From NCBI GenBank assembly GCA_021502835.1, contig JAKFGP010000051.1, positions 1 through 64,000 of the forward strand: a DNA stretch of 64,000 nt, read 5' to 3'. The stretch is from Streptomyces thinghirensis (GTDB lineage Bacteria; Actinomycetota; Actinomycetia; Streptomycetales; Streptomycetaceae). The notes under the pieces were generated by a model that worked only from the letters and a program-made list of their open reading frames with translations, was not told the DNA's origin and did not search any database. Numbering within the stretch: the first letter of the stretch is position 1; every line of letters begins with the position of its first letter. Position numbers and translations under genes: made by a program. Positions 9,571 through 20,300 of this stretch are shown in pieces.

Positions 9571-11852
9571 ATGCCGCGCGACCAACATCCCCGAGACCGG
9601 CCGCAGCACACGCGTCCAGACCCGGCTCGTCGTCATCCAGATCCTCGTCCTCTCCCTCCTCGGCACCCTCGGCGGCCGGCTCTGGTACCTCCAGATCCGC
9701 CAGGGCGACGAGTACGCCGGCGAGGCCTCCGGCAACCACGTCCAGCAGGTCGTCCAACCCGCCTCCGCGGCTCGATCCTGGACGCCCTGCGTGGCGCTCG
9801 CCGACAACGACCCGGCCTGTCGTCTCCGCCTCCCGCACCGACCTGCTCAAGATGAAGGACGACGGCAAGGCCGTCCTCACCTGGTGCTCGCCGGGGTCCT
9901 GGGCATGACGCCCAAGGAGGTCATGGGACGGGGTCCGGCTGGGCGACGCCGAGACCCCCAGCCCCGCCGGAACGGCTCGCCTGGCTCAGCCGATCCCCGT
10001 CACCGACGAGGCCACCCCAGCAGGCCCTCCAGATCCGCGAACGGGCCGAGGACTTCCGGCATCACCGCCGAGCTCGAGGCGATGCGCCGCCACGCCGCCC
10101 CCGGCCAGGTCCAACACCGCGCAGGTCTCGGCTACCTCTCGCCCGTCACCGACGACGATCCAGAAGGCCCAGGACACCGACTCGCCCTTCCTGCGCCCGA
10201 CCAGGTCGGCCGCCCGGCCTGGAACGCCAGTACGACGGCGCTGCGCGGCAAGGCCGGCGTCACCCGCTACGAGGTCGACAACCTCGGCCGCGTCATCGGC
10301 GAGGCCGAGTCCGACCCCGGCGTGCCCGGCTCCAACCTCGTCACCAGCATCGACGCCCGCGTCCAGCGGGTCGCCGAGTACGAGCTGAACGCGGCGATGA
10401 AGGAAGCCCGGCAAGCAGTACGACGACAACACCGGCGAGAACTACAAGGCCGACGCCGGCGCCGTCGTCGGTGATGGAGGCCAAGATCGGCCGCGTCGTC
10501 GCCATGGCCTCCAACCCGACGTACGACCCGAACGCCTGGGTCGGCGGCATCGACGCCGCCGACTACAAGAAGCTCACCGGCAAGGACTCCAACTACCCGC
10601 TGCTCAACCGGGCCACCCAGGGCCAGGCGGCCCCCGGCTCGATCTTCAAGGTGATCTCCACGTCCGCCGCCGTCGAGGCCGGCTTTGACTTCCCGGACGG
10701 CGGCTACGACTGCTCCAGCCTCACCCGTCGGCGGCCAGGTCTTCAAGAACTACGAGTCCGCCAGCTACGGCTCGATCGACCTCGGCCGCGCCCTGGAACT
10801 CTCCCGGTGACACCGTCTTACTACCGCCTGGCCCACCAGGAGTGGAAGAAGGACGGCGGCAACAATCCGAAGAACCCCAACGACTACTTCTACAAGGCCG
10901 CCCACGAGTTCGGCCTCGGCAAGAAGATCGGCATCGACCTCCCAACGAGGTCACCGGCCGCGTCCCTGACCGCCAGTGGAAGCAGGACTACTGGGAGGCC
11001 AACAAGGACGCCTGGTGCAAGTCCGGCAAGAAGGACGGCACCTACGTCGAGAAGCTCGCGCATGAGGGCTGCCCTGGGCGTAACAAGATGCGCCGGTGAC
11101 GCCATCAACTACTCCATCGGCCAGGGCGACACCCTCACCACCCCCATCCAGATGGCCACCATCTACGCGGCCATCTCCAACGGCGGCACCATGTACGACC
11201 CGAGCATCGGCAAGGCGATCATCAGCCCCTACGGCAAGGAGATCCGCCCGATCGAGCCCGAGGCCCACGGCAAGCTGCCGATAAGCAAGACCACGCTGGT
11301 ACAAGATGGACGACGCCCTCGAAGGCGTCGCCACCCGCGGAACTGCCGCCTGGCGGTCTGCACAGGACGGCTGGCCGCAGGACAAGATCCCGATGCACGC
11401 CAAGACCGGTACGGCCGAGGTCCACGGCAAGCAGACCACCTCCTGGTTCGCCACGTACACCGACGAGTACTCATCGTCAGCGACGATCTCCCAGGGCGGC
11501 ACCGGCTCCGGCGCCTCCGGCCCCGCCGGCCGCAACATCTACGACGCCTGTACGGCGTCTCGGACGACGGCGAGGTCGACAGCAAAAAGGGGCCAAGCGC
11601 CCGCCGCAGGCGAAGCCCCTGACGATCAAGGCGGACGGCACCATCCCGCCCCGAAGATGCCCAAGGACGCCGTCAAGGACCTGCCGCTGAGGAGAAGGCC
11701 TCCCGGAAGAGGAGTACGCCCCCATCGACGGACAGGAACAGGGAGCGACGACGCCGACGCAGAACGGCGACAACCGCGACACGCGCCGTCACCGACGCCG
11801 CCGGCGGACAGCGCCGTGCGGGCGGAAGCGGGAAGCCGGAGGGCGCGCATGA
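9571..11852 (+). CDS. mrdA: Class B penicillin-binding protein 2 (transpeptidase)
   Basis: This monofunctional peptidoglycan transpeptidase partners the RodA-type synthase encoded next. The N-terminal anchor RLVVIQILVLSLLGTLGGRL is followed by a dimerisation domain (GVTRYEVDNLGRVIGE). The active-site SxxK is SIFK at 10639-10650. The KTG motif (KTGTAE) is at 11402-11419. The expected SCD motif region near 10800 is damaged. A long charged tail ends in TGA at 11850-11852, overlapping the ATG of the next gene (ATGA). The start is uncertain: ATG 9571 follows GAGGGGAGG but shifts frame within three codons, and the family normally begins TNIPETG. More than ten indels occur. Confidence 0.92.
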
Positions 11853-13045
11853 CCGGAAGTTCCAACAGCTTCCAGGTCTCCGAGCTGACCCGAGAAGGCC
11901 GGGTGGACCCGACTGCTCGCCCGGACTCGATGGCGCGCCGACTCGACTGGCCGATACCGTTGGCCGCCGTCGCGCTCTCGCTGATGGCTCACTGCTCGCT
12001 ACTCCGCGACCCGCAACCGCACCGAACTCAACCAGGGCGACCCGTACTATTTCCCTGACCCGGCACCTCCTGAACACCGGCATCGGGCTCGTCCTGATGG
12101 TCGGCGTCGTCTGGCTCGGCCACCGCGCCCTGCGCACCGCCGTGCCGGCCTCTACGGCGCGTCCGTCTTCTCCTGATCCTGCTGGTGCTCACCCCGCTCG
12201 GCTCGACCATCAACGGCGCCCACTCCTGGATCAAACTCCCCGGCGGCTTCTCCTCCAGCCCTCGGAGTTCGTGAAGATCACGATCATCCTGGGCATGGCG
12301 ATGCTGCTGGCCGCCCGCGTCGACGCGGGGACCGCCGAACCCGCACCACCGGACCGTGCTCCAGGCCTGGGCCTGGCCACCGTGCCGATGCTGATCGTGA
12401 TGCTCATGCCCGACCCTCGGCTCGGTCATGGTCATGGTCATCATCGTGCTGGGCGTGCTGCTCGCCTCCGGCGCCACCAACCGCTGGGTGTTCGGCCTTA
12501 TCGGCGCCGGAACCGCCGGCGCGCTCGCCGTCTGGCAGCTCGGCATCCTCGACGACTACCAGATCGCCCGCTTCGCCGCCTTCGCCAACCCGGAACTCGA
12601 CCCCGCGGCGTCGGCTACAACACCAACCAGGCGCGCATCGCCATCGGCTCCGGCGGCCTCACCGGCCTGGCCTCTTCAACGGCTCACAGACCACCGGCCG
12701 CTTCGTCCCCGAACAGCAGACCGACTTCGTCTTCACGGTCGCCGGAGAGGAACTCGGCTCTTCGGCGCGGCCTCATCCGCCCTGCTCGGCGTGGTGCTCT
12801 GGCGCGCGCCCTGCAAGATCGCCCGCGAGACCACCGACCTGTACGGGACGATCGTCGCCGCCGGGATCGTCGCCCTGGTTCGCCTTCCAGACCTTCGAGA
12901 ACATCCGGCATGACGCTCGGCATCATGCCGGTCACCGGCCTGCCGCTGCCCTTCGTGTCGTACGGCGGCTCGTCGATGTTCGCCGTGTGGCTCGCGGTCA
13001 GGCTGCTCCAGTCGATCACGGTGCAGAGACCGATGTCCGCCCTGA
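11849..13045 (+). CDS. rodA: RodA/FtsW-type SEDS peptidoglycan glycosyltransferase (Sfr-like)
   Basis: SEDS proteins polymerise lipid II in the membrane with a class B PBP. ATG 11849 overlaps the PBP stop by four bases, which implies translational coupling. About ten helices are visible, and family motifs include GAHSWIKLPG, LQPSEFVKI, YQIARFAAF, GVGYNTNQARIAIGSGG, FVPEQQTDFVF and TGLPLPFVSYGGSSM. TGA at 13043-13045 follows MSA after removing an extra C. The S. coelicolor homologue at this place is called sfr and belongs to the spore-wall complex. Frames shift near 11900, 11985, 12155, 12245, 12330, 12420, 12600, 12670, 12770 and 12880. Confidence 0.92.
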
Positions 13046-13148
13046 GCACGGGCCCGGCCGGGCCTCGGGCCATTGGGCGGTACGGGGACCTCCTTCGCCG
13101 GGTTAGGTGCTGGATGGTCCCCCTTGTCAGCACACAAGGTTCCCTGAG

Positions 13149-15098
13149 ATGCCTGCCGAAGCCGCCGAGCCTGTGAAGTCTGTGTTTCCGCAGCTCGAAG
13201 CTCTGCTCCCGCATGTGCAGAAGCCGATCCAGTACGTCGGCGGAGAGCTCAACTCCACAGTCAAGGAGTGGGAATCCTGCGACGTCCGCTGGGCCCTGAT
13301 GTACCCCCGACGCGTACGAGGTCGGTCTGCCCAACCAGGGCGTCATGATCCTCTACGAGGTGCTCAACGAGCAGCAGGGCGTCCTGGCCGAGCGCACCTA
13401 CAGCGTGTGGCCGGACCTGGAGGAGCTGATGCGGGAGCACTCCGTCCCGCAGTTCACCGTCGACAGCCACCGCCCGGTGCAGGCCTTCGACGTCTTCGGC
13501 CTCTCCTTCTCCACGGAGCTGGGCTACACCAACATGCTGACCGCCCTGGACCTGGCCGGCATCCCGCTGGAGTCCAAGGACCGCGGCATCGACGACCCGG
13601 TCGTCCTGGCCGGCGGACACATGCGGCCTTCAATCCCGAGCCGATCGCCGACTTCATCGACTGCGCGGTCATCGGCGACGGCGAGCAGGCCGTCCTGGAG
13701 ATCACCGCGATCATCCGCGCCTGGAAGGCCGAGGCCGCCCCGGCGGCCGCGAGGAACTCCTCCTCCCGCCTGGCCAGGACCGGCGGCGTGTACGTCCCCG
13801 GCTTCTACGACGTCGAGTACCTCCCCGACGGCCGTATCGCCCGCGTCGTACCGAACCGCAGCGGTGTTCCGTGGCGGGTGAGCAAGCACACGGTCATGGA
13901 CCTCGACGGGTGGCCCTACCCCCAAGCAGCCCCTCGTCCCCCTCGCCGAGACCGTCCACGAGCGCATGTCGGTGGAGATCTTCCGCGGCTGCACCCGCGC
14001 CTGCCGCTTCTGCCAGGCCGGCATGATCACCCGCCCGGTGCGCGAGCGTTCCATCACCGGCATCGGCGACATGGTCGAGAAGGGCCTGAAGGCAACGGGC
14101 TTCGAAGAGGTCGGCCTCCTGTCCCTCTCCTCCGCCGACCACTCGGAGATCGCCGACGTCGCCAAGGGCCTCGCGGACCGGTACGAGGAGGACAAGATCG
14201 GCCTGTCCCTCCTCCACCCGCGTCGACGCCTTCAACATCGACCTGGCCAACGAGCTGACCCGCAACGGCCGCCGCTCGGCCTCACCTTCGCCCCCCGAGG
14301 GCGGCTCCGAGCGCATCCGCAAAGGTCATCAACAAGATGGTCTCGGAGGACGACCTCATCCGGACCGTCGCCACGGCCTACGGCAACGGCTGGCGCCAGG
14401 TGAAGCTCTACTTCATGTGCGGCCTGCCCACCGAGACCGACGACGACGTCCTCCAGATCGCCGACATGGCCACTCGCGTCATCCAGAGGGCCGCGGAGGT
14501 CTCCGGCTCCGGCGACATCCGCTGCACGGTCTCGATCGGCGGCTTCGTCCCCAAGCCCCACACCCCCTTCCAGTGGTCGCCGCAGCTCTCCGCCGAGGAG
14601 ATCGGACGCCCGCCTGCAGAAGCTCCGCGACAAGATCCGCGGCGACAAGAAGTACGGCCGCTCCATCGGCTTCCGCTACCACGACGGCAAGCCCGGCATC
14701 GTCGAGGGCCTCCTCTCCCGCGGCGACCGCCGCATCGGCGCCGTCATCCGCGCCGTCTACGAGGACGGCGGCCGCTTCGACGGCTGGCGCGAGCACTTCT
14801 CGTACGACCGCTGGATGGCCTGCGCCGACAAGGCCCTGGAGCCCTTCGGCGTCGACGTCGACTGGTACACCACCCGCGAGCGCGGCTACGAGGAGGTCCT
14901 CCCCTGGGGACCACCTCGACTCCGGCCTCGACAAGGAATGGCTCTGGGAGGACTGGCAGGGACGCCCTCGACGAGACCGAGGTCGACGACTGCCGCTGGA
15001 CGCCGTGCTTCGACTGCGGGGTGTGCCCGGCGATGGACACGGAGATCCAGATCGGCCCGACCGGCAAGAAGCTGCTGCCGTTGTCCGTGGTCAAGTAG
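13149..15098 (+). CDS. B12-binding radical SAM protein (TIGR03960 family)
   Basis: The start is ATG 13149 (MPAEAAEPVK) and the stop is TAG at 15096-15098, about 648 residues. The first 200 residues form the cobalamin-type N-terminal region (YEVGLPNQGVMILYEVLN, VVLAGGHAAFNPEPIADF). The radical SAM cluster motif CTRACRFC (Cx3Cx2C) is intact at 13990-14013. Further core motifs are GLLSLSSADHSEI, LTFAPEGGSERIRKVINK and LYFMCGLPTETDDD. The extreme C-terminus is Cys-rich (CRWTPCFDCGVCP) and may bind a second cluster. The TIGR03936 partner gene lies downstream. The substrate is unknown; I do not assign one. About seven indels occur. Confidence 0.92.
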
Positions 15099-15111
15099 GA
15101 CCGCACGGCAC

Positions 15112-15146
15112 GACGCCGCGGGATCCGAATCGGGTCGCGCGGCGTC
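15112..15146 (+). terminator. Stem-loop after the radical SAM gene
   Basis: The arms GACGCCGCG / CGCGGCGTC enclose a loop of about 17 bases, 13 bases after the stop. Confidence 0.6.
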
Positions 15147-15149
15147 TTC

Positions 15150-16230
15150 ATGGGCATGGTGGAACTGGAGAAGGCGCCCGGGGGTGGGTCCGCGGAGGAA
15201 GCGGTGCGGCGGTCGGATGCCGAGGGGTGTCTGGTCGTGGCGATCCGGATTCCGGTGCGGATCGTGGTCCTGGTGCTGGTACTGCCGGTGCGGATGGTGT
15301 GGGACGCGCTGGTCGTCGCCGGGAGGGTGCTGCGGGACACGGTGCTGCGGCCGTTCGGGCGGGCGCTGGCGTGGCTCGGGCGGGCCGTCTTCGTGTGGCC
15401 GCTGGTCGGGGTGTGGCGGTATGCCATCGTGCCGCTGGTCAGGGGGCCGCCTGGCTCGGCAACGTGCTGCTCGTGGTGCCGGCGGTGTGGGTGTACCGGT
15501 GGCTGCTGGACGCCGGTCGGGCACGGGCTCGCCTGGTTCTTCATGGGTGTGGGCGCCGTGTTCGCGGCCGTCGGGCGGGGGCTGTACGCCGGTCTCGCCT
15601 GGCTGGCGCGGTATCTCGTCGTCGTACCGGCGGCGTGGCTCTACGCCTGGGTGCTCACGCCGGTCGGGCACGCGCTCGCCTGGTGCGGCAGAGGGCTGGC
15701 CTGGTGCGGCAGGGGACTGCTCTGGTGCCTGGGCATGGTCGTCACCGGTGTGGGCACGGCACTGTACTGGACTCTCCGGGTGCTGCTGGTGCCGCCCGCC
15801 CTGGCGCTGTGGCGGTGGGTGCTCACGCCGGTCGGCCGAGTGCTCGCCGTCATCGGGAGGGGAGGTCCTGGACGCCCTCGGGCACGCCTGGCGGATCGCG
15901 GGACATCTCGCGCGCCGTCGGGCGGTTCCTCGGCACCCTCTTCCGGTGGACCGTCGCCGAGCCGGCGCGATGGGCGTACCGGAGCGTCCTGACGCCGGTG
16001 GGCACGCCGTGCGGGACGCCGTCCTGCGGCCGCTCGCAGAGGGCGCGCGCGGGGGCGGGCGGCCCGGCAGGCGCTCGGCTCTCGCCCGGTTGTCCGTGCG
16101 GCAGGCCCGCGCCGATGTGCGCCGGATGCTCTTGGAGCCGGCGAAGCGGCGGACGGCGGTACGGCGGGAACCATCCGCGGCCGAGGCACGTACTCTTGGT
16201 AGCAGTACGACCGCTCTCACGAAGGACTGA
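15150..16230 (+). CDS. Repeat-built membrane protein of unknown function
   Basis: The start is ATG 15150 (or ATG 15156, MVELEKAPGG) and the stop is TGA 16228-16230. The product of about 360 residues has many hydrophobic, Trp-rich helices. Five diverged units of 50-56 residues each carry the signature LTPVGH or a variant: RPFGR near 15351, LLTPVGH near 15503, VLTPVGH at 15651, VLTPVGR near 15819 and VLTPVGH near 15986. The units are separated by WLGNVLLVVPAVW-type helices. A basic C-terminal tail (LSVRQARADVRRMLLEP) follows. No catalytic motif is visible. It lies between the two radical-SAM-linked genes, seven bases before the second. Indels lie near 15450, 15510, 15865, 15900, 16005 and 16060. 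Confidence 0.75.
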
Positions 16231-16236
16231 ACGACA

Positions 16237-17057
16237 CTGGGCAAGCGACAGCCCGAAGGCCCGCCGCCCGTACCCGCGGTGCAGCGCATCCGAACTGCGT
16301 TACACCAAGCGCGGCCGCCTCCGGTTCACCAGCCACCGTGACTTCCAGCGCGCCTTCGAGCGTGCCCTGCGCCGCGCCGAGGTGCCCATGGCGTACTCGG
16401 CGGGGTTCACGCCGCATCCGAAGGTGTCGTACGCCAATGCCGCACCCACCGGCACGGGCAGTGAGGCGGAGTACCTGGAGATCGCGCTCACCGAAGCGCG
16501 CGACCCGGAGCGGCTCAGGCTGCTCCTCGACGAGTCGCTGCCCACCGGGCTCGACATCGTGGAGGCGGCCGAGGCCAGGACCTCCGGACTCGCCGACCGG
16601 CTGACGGCTTCCGTGTGGGAGCTGCGGCTGACCGGTGTGAATCCCGCGGAGGCCGAACACGCCGTGGCGGCCTTCAACGCGGCCCTGGCCGTGGAGGTCC
16701 ACGCAGGACCAAGAACGGCGTCCGTACCTTCGACGCCCGCTCTGCGGTCGCGCATCTCGAGAGCGTCACCACGGACGGTTCGCCGGCTGATAGGCCGACC
16801 GACCAGCCCTGTGCGATACTGCGGCTGGTTGTTCGGCACGTGACGCCTGCCGTACGACCCGACGACGTCCTGTCCGGTCTTCGCGCCGTGGCCGACCTGG
16901 CGCCGCCGGTCCCCGCAGGGGTGACCAGGCTGGCGCAGGGGCTGTTCGATGAAGAGACCGGTGCGGTGACCGACCCGCTCGCGCCCGACCGCGCAGGCAG
17001 AAGCGCCCGAGCCGCAACCGGCCGCCGCTGCCCGCCGCCGCGAAGGCGTCGGCGTAA
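16237..17057 (+). CDS. TIGR03936 radical-SAM-linked protein (DUF2344)
   Basis: This protein of about 270 residues accompanies the TIGR03960 radical SAM enzyme in many bacteria. The diagnostic opening is RYTKRGRLRFTSHRDFQRAFERALRRA, seen in pieces at 16300-16375. It is followed by MAYSAGFTPHPKVSYANA and YLEIALTEARDPE. The conserved frame appears to begin at CTG 16237 (GKRQPEGPPPV), where ATG or GTG would be expected, after GAAGGA. The stop is TAA at 17055-17057. Indels lie near 16287, 16705 and 17000. In some bacteria the gene is fused to the radical SAM protein or precedes rne, as here. Confidence 0.88.
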
Positions 17058-17337
17058 GGAAGGTTCCGCTCAGGGACGGACGTCGCAGCGCCGCCCCTCG
17101 AACTCGGGAGCCACCTGGGTCGGGCAGCGCACCGACCACAAGACTTTCGCCAGGCCGTGCACGACAGGGGGTACGGAACCGGCGAGACAAGGACACGGAG
17201 AGCTTCCGAGCGGCGCCCGCGCCCCGGACGGCGGCGACCGCGCAGCGCGCGAGCCGGCGGACGTCACCGGCGGTCGACATCTGGTCGATGCCGGACCAGG
17301 CCGCGGCGCCCGGGAGCCTGACGGGAGAAACCCCCGC

Positions 17338-20300
17338 ATGCCTCGAACCGACCGAACCCACAGAGTCCTCGACCACCACGACGGGCCTCGAATCCAACAC
17401 CCCAGCGACACCCTGCCGCCGCGCCGTCGGCGCAGGGCCGCGTCCCGCCCGGCGGGCCCGCCGTCCGGGTGCTCCCGAGACGCCGGCGGAGACCGTCGCG
17501 CCGGCCGAGGTGACCGACGAGGCGGAAGAGGCGGAGGCCGAGGCCGCCGCCGAGGTGCCCGAGGCGACTCGGAGCCCGCGTCCGCGGGCCGGCCGCGCGC
17601 GCCGCGCGGTGCGCCGCGCCTCCGCGGCCCGCCGGGGCCCCGACGTCGGCGGAGACGGCCGAGACCGTCGTGCCGGCGTCCACCGCCGCAGAGGCGCCCG
17701 CTGCCGCTGAGGCGCCCGCGCCTGCCGAGGCCGAGGATGCCGCTCCGCGCCGTGCCCGGCGTCGTGCCACGCGCAGTGTTGACCGCGCCGAGCGCGCCGA
17801 CCGAGTCGGCTGCCGAGGAGTCGGCCGCCGCTCCGGTGCCGGAGGCCGCGCCCGCTGCCGCTGAGGCGCCGCGCGCCTGCCGAGGCCGAGGATGCCGCTC
17901 CGCGCCGTGCCCGGCGTCGTGCCACGCGCAGTGTGACCGCGCCGAGCGCGCCGACCGAGATCGGCTGCCGAGGAGTCGGCCGCCGCTCCGGTGCCGGACG
18001 CCGCGCCCGCTGCCGCTGAGGCGCCCGCGCCTGCCGAGGCCGAGGATGCCGCTCCGCGCCGTGCCCGGCGTCGTGCCACGCGCAGTGTGACCGCGCCGAG
18101 CGCGCCGACCGAGTTGGCTGCCGAGGAGTCGGCCGCCGCTCCGGTGCCGGACGCCGCGCCCGCTGCCGCTGAGGCGCCCGCGCCTCGCCGAGGCCGAGGA
18201 CGCCGCTCCGCGCCGTGCCCGGCGTCGTGCCACGCGCAGTGTGACCGCGCCGAGCGCGCCGACCGAGTCGGCTGCCGAGGAGTCGGCCGCCGCTCCGGTG
18301 CCGGACGCCGCGCCTGCTGCCGCTGGAGGCGCCCGCGCCTGCCGAGGCCGAGGACGCCGCCCCGCGCCGTGCCCGGCGTCGTGCCACGCGCAGTGTGACC
18401 GCCCCGACCGGCGCGCACCCGCCGGCGCCGGCGCCGAGGTGAGCGAGCCCGCTCCCGCCCCGAGGCGGCGGCCCCGAGACGCCGGAAGAGACCGCCGCGC
18501 CCGTCGAGGACGCCGCCCGCGTCGTGCGCGCCGCCGGTCCACCCGTAAGGCCGCCACCGGTTTCGCCGCGCCGGCGCAGACCGCCGCCTCCGACAAGGCG
18601 GACGCTCCCAAGCGCCCGTCGCGTCCCGCCGTCGCGGTGTTCCAGGCGCCCGTGTTCGCCGAGCCGCAGTTCCAGACGCCCGAGCGGGCCGCCGCCGAGG
18701 CTGCGCCGCCGAGGCGGCCGGGGCCGGAGCCGGAGAAGGCGCCGCAGGAGACCGAGGAGCTCCCGGAGGAGCAGTCCGCCGGGTCGCGTCGGCGTCGCAA
18801 GCGCCGGGGCGCCGCCGCCGAGGGGAGGCCACCGAGGAGCGAGGCCGCCGCCGTCGTGAAGCAGGACGAGCCGAAGGCCGAGGCCGAGACGGACGCCGAC
18901 TTCGACGCCGACGAGTCCGGCGAGGACCACGACGACGCCGAGGGCTCCGAGGAGTCCGGTTCGCGCCGTCGCCGTCGCCGGGCGGCGCCGCCGTCGCCGG
19001 GGCGACGCCGCGGAGGGCGACCCGCCGACGGCGACGAGTACGCCACCGATCAGGCCGCACAGGCCGATCAGGACGCCGAGGACACCGCCGAGCAGGCCGA
19101 GGAGGACGCCGAGGAGAACGAGGACGCCTCGGGCGAGGCGGCGGCTCCAGCAGCAGCCGTCGCCGCCGGCGCCGTCGTCGCCGTGCCGGGGACGGCTCCG
19201 GTGACGCCGAGCCGTCGTCCGCCGACGACCCCGAGCGCACCGTCGTCAAGGTCCGCGAGCCCCGTCCCCCGCGGAGAAGGGACGAGCCGTCCGACGAGGT
19301 GCAGTCCATCAAGGGCTCGACCCGCCTGGAGGCCAAGAAGCAGCGCCGCCGGGAAGGCCGTGAGCAGGGACGCCGACGCGTTCCGATCATCACCGAGGCC
19401 GAGTCCCTGGCCCGCCGCGAGGCCGTCGAGCGCGTCATGGTCGTCCGCCAGCACGGCGAGCGCACCCAGATCGGCGTCCTAGGACGGCGTGCTCGTCGAG
19501 CACTACGTCAACAAGGAGCAGGCCACCTCGTACGTCGGCAACGTCTACCTCGGCAAGGTGCAGAACGTGCTGCCGTCGATGGAGGCCGCCTTCATCGACA
19601 TCGGCAAGGGCCGCAACGCCGTCCTGTACGCCGGTGAGGTCAACTCGAGGCCCTCGGCATGTCCGGCGGCCGCGCCGCATCGAGTCCGCCCTCAAGTCCG
19701 GCCAGTCGGTCCTGGTGCGGTCGCCTGGGACCCGATCGGCCACAGGGCGCCCGCCTGACCAGCCAGATCTCGCTGCCCGGCCGCTACCTGGTCTACGTGC
19801 CCGAGGGCTCGATGACCGGTATCAGCCGCAAGCCGCCCGACACCGAGCGGTCCCGGCTGAAGACCATCCTCAAGAAGATCGTCCCCGAGGACGCGGGCGT
19901 CATCGTGCGCACCGCCGCCGAGGGCGCGAGCGAGGACGAGCTGCCGCGCACGTCGAGCGGCTCCAGGGGCAGTGGGAGGAGATCCAGAAGAAGGCGAAGA
20001 GCGGCGGCACCTCGAACGCGCCCACGCTGTTTCATGGCGAGCCGGACATGACCGTCCGGGTCGTGCGCGACATCTTCAACGAGGACTTCACCAAGGTCGT
20101 CGTCAGCGGTGACGACGCCTGGCAGACTATCCACGGCTACGTGTCCCACGTGGCGCCGGACCTCGCCGACCGGCTGTCCCGGTGGACCAGCGAGGTCGAC
20201 GTCTTCGCCACAGTACCGGATCGACGAGCAGCTCGCCAAGGCGCTGGACCGCAAGGTCTGGCTGCCCAGCGGCGGTTCGCTGGTGATCGACCGGACCGAG

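Noticed and set aside
17697..18410. CRISPR array
   Set aside because: The repeats are contiguous coding units without spacers and lie in the rne frame.
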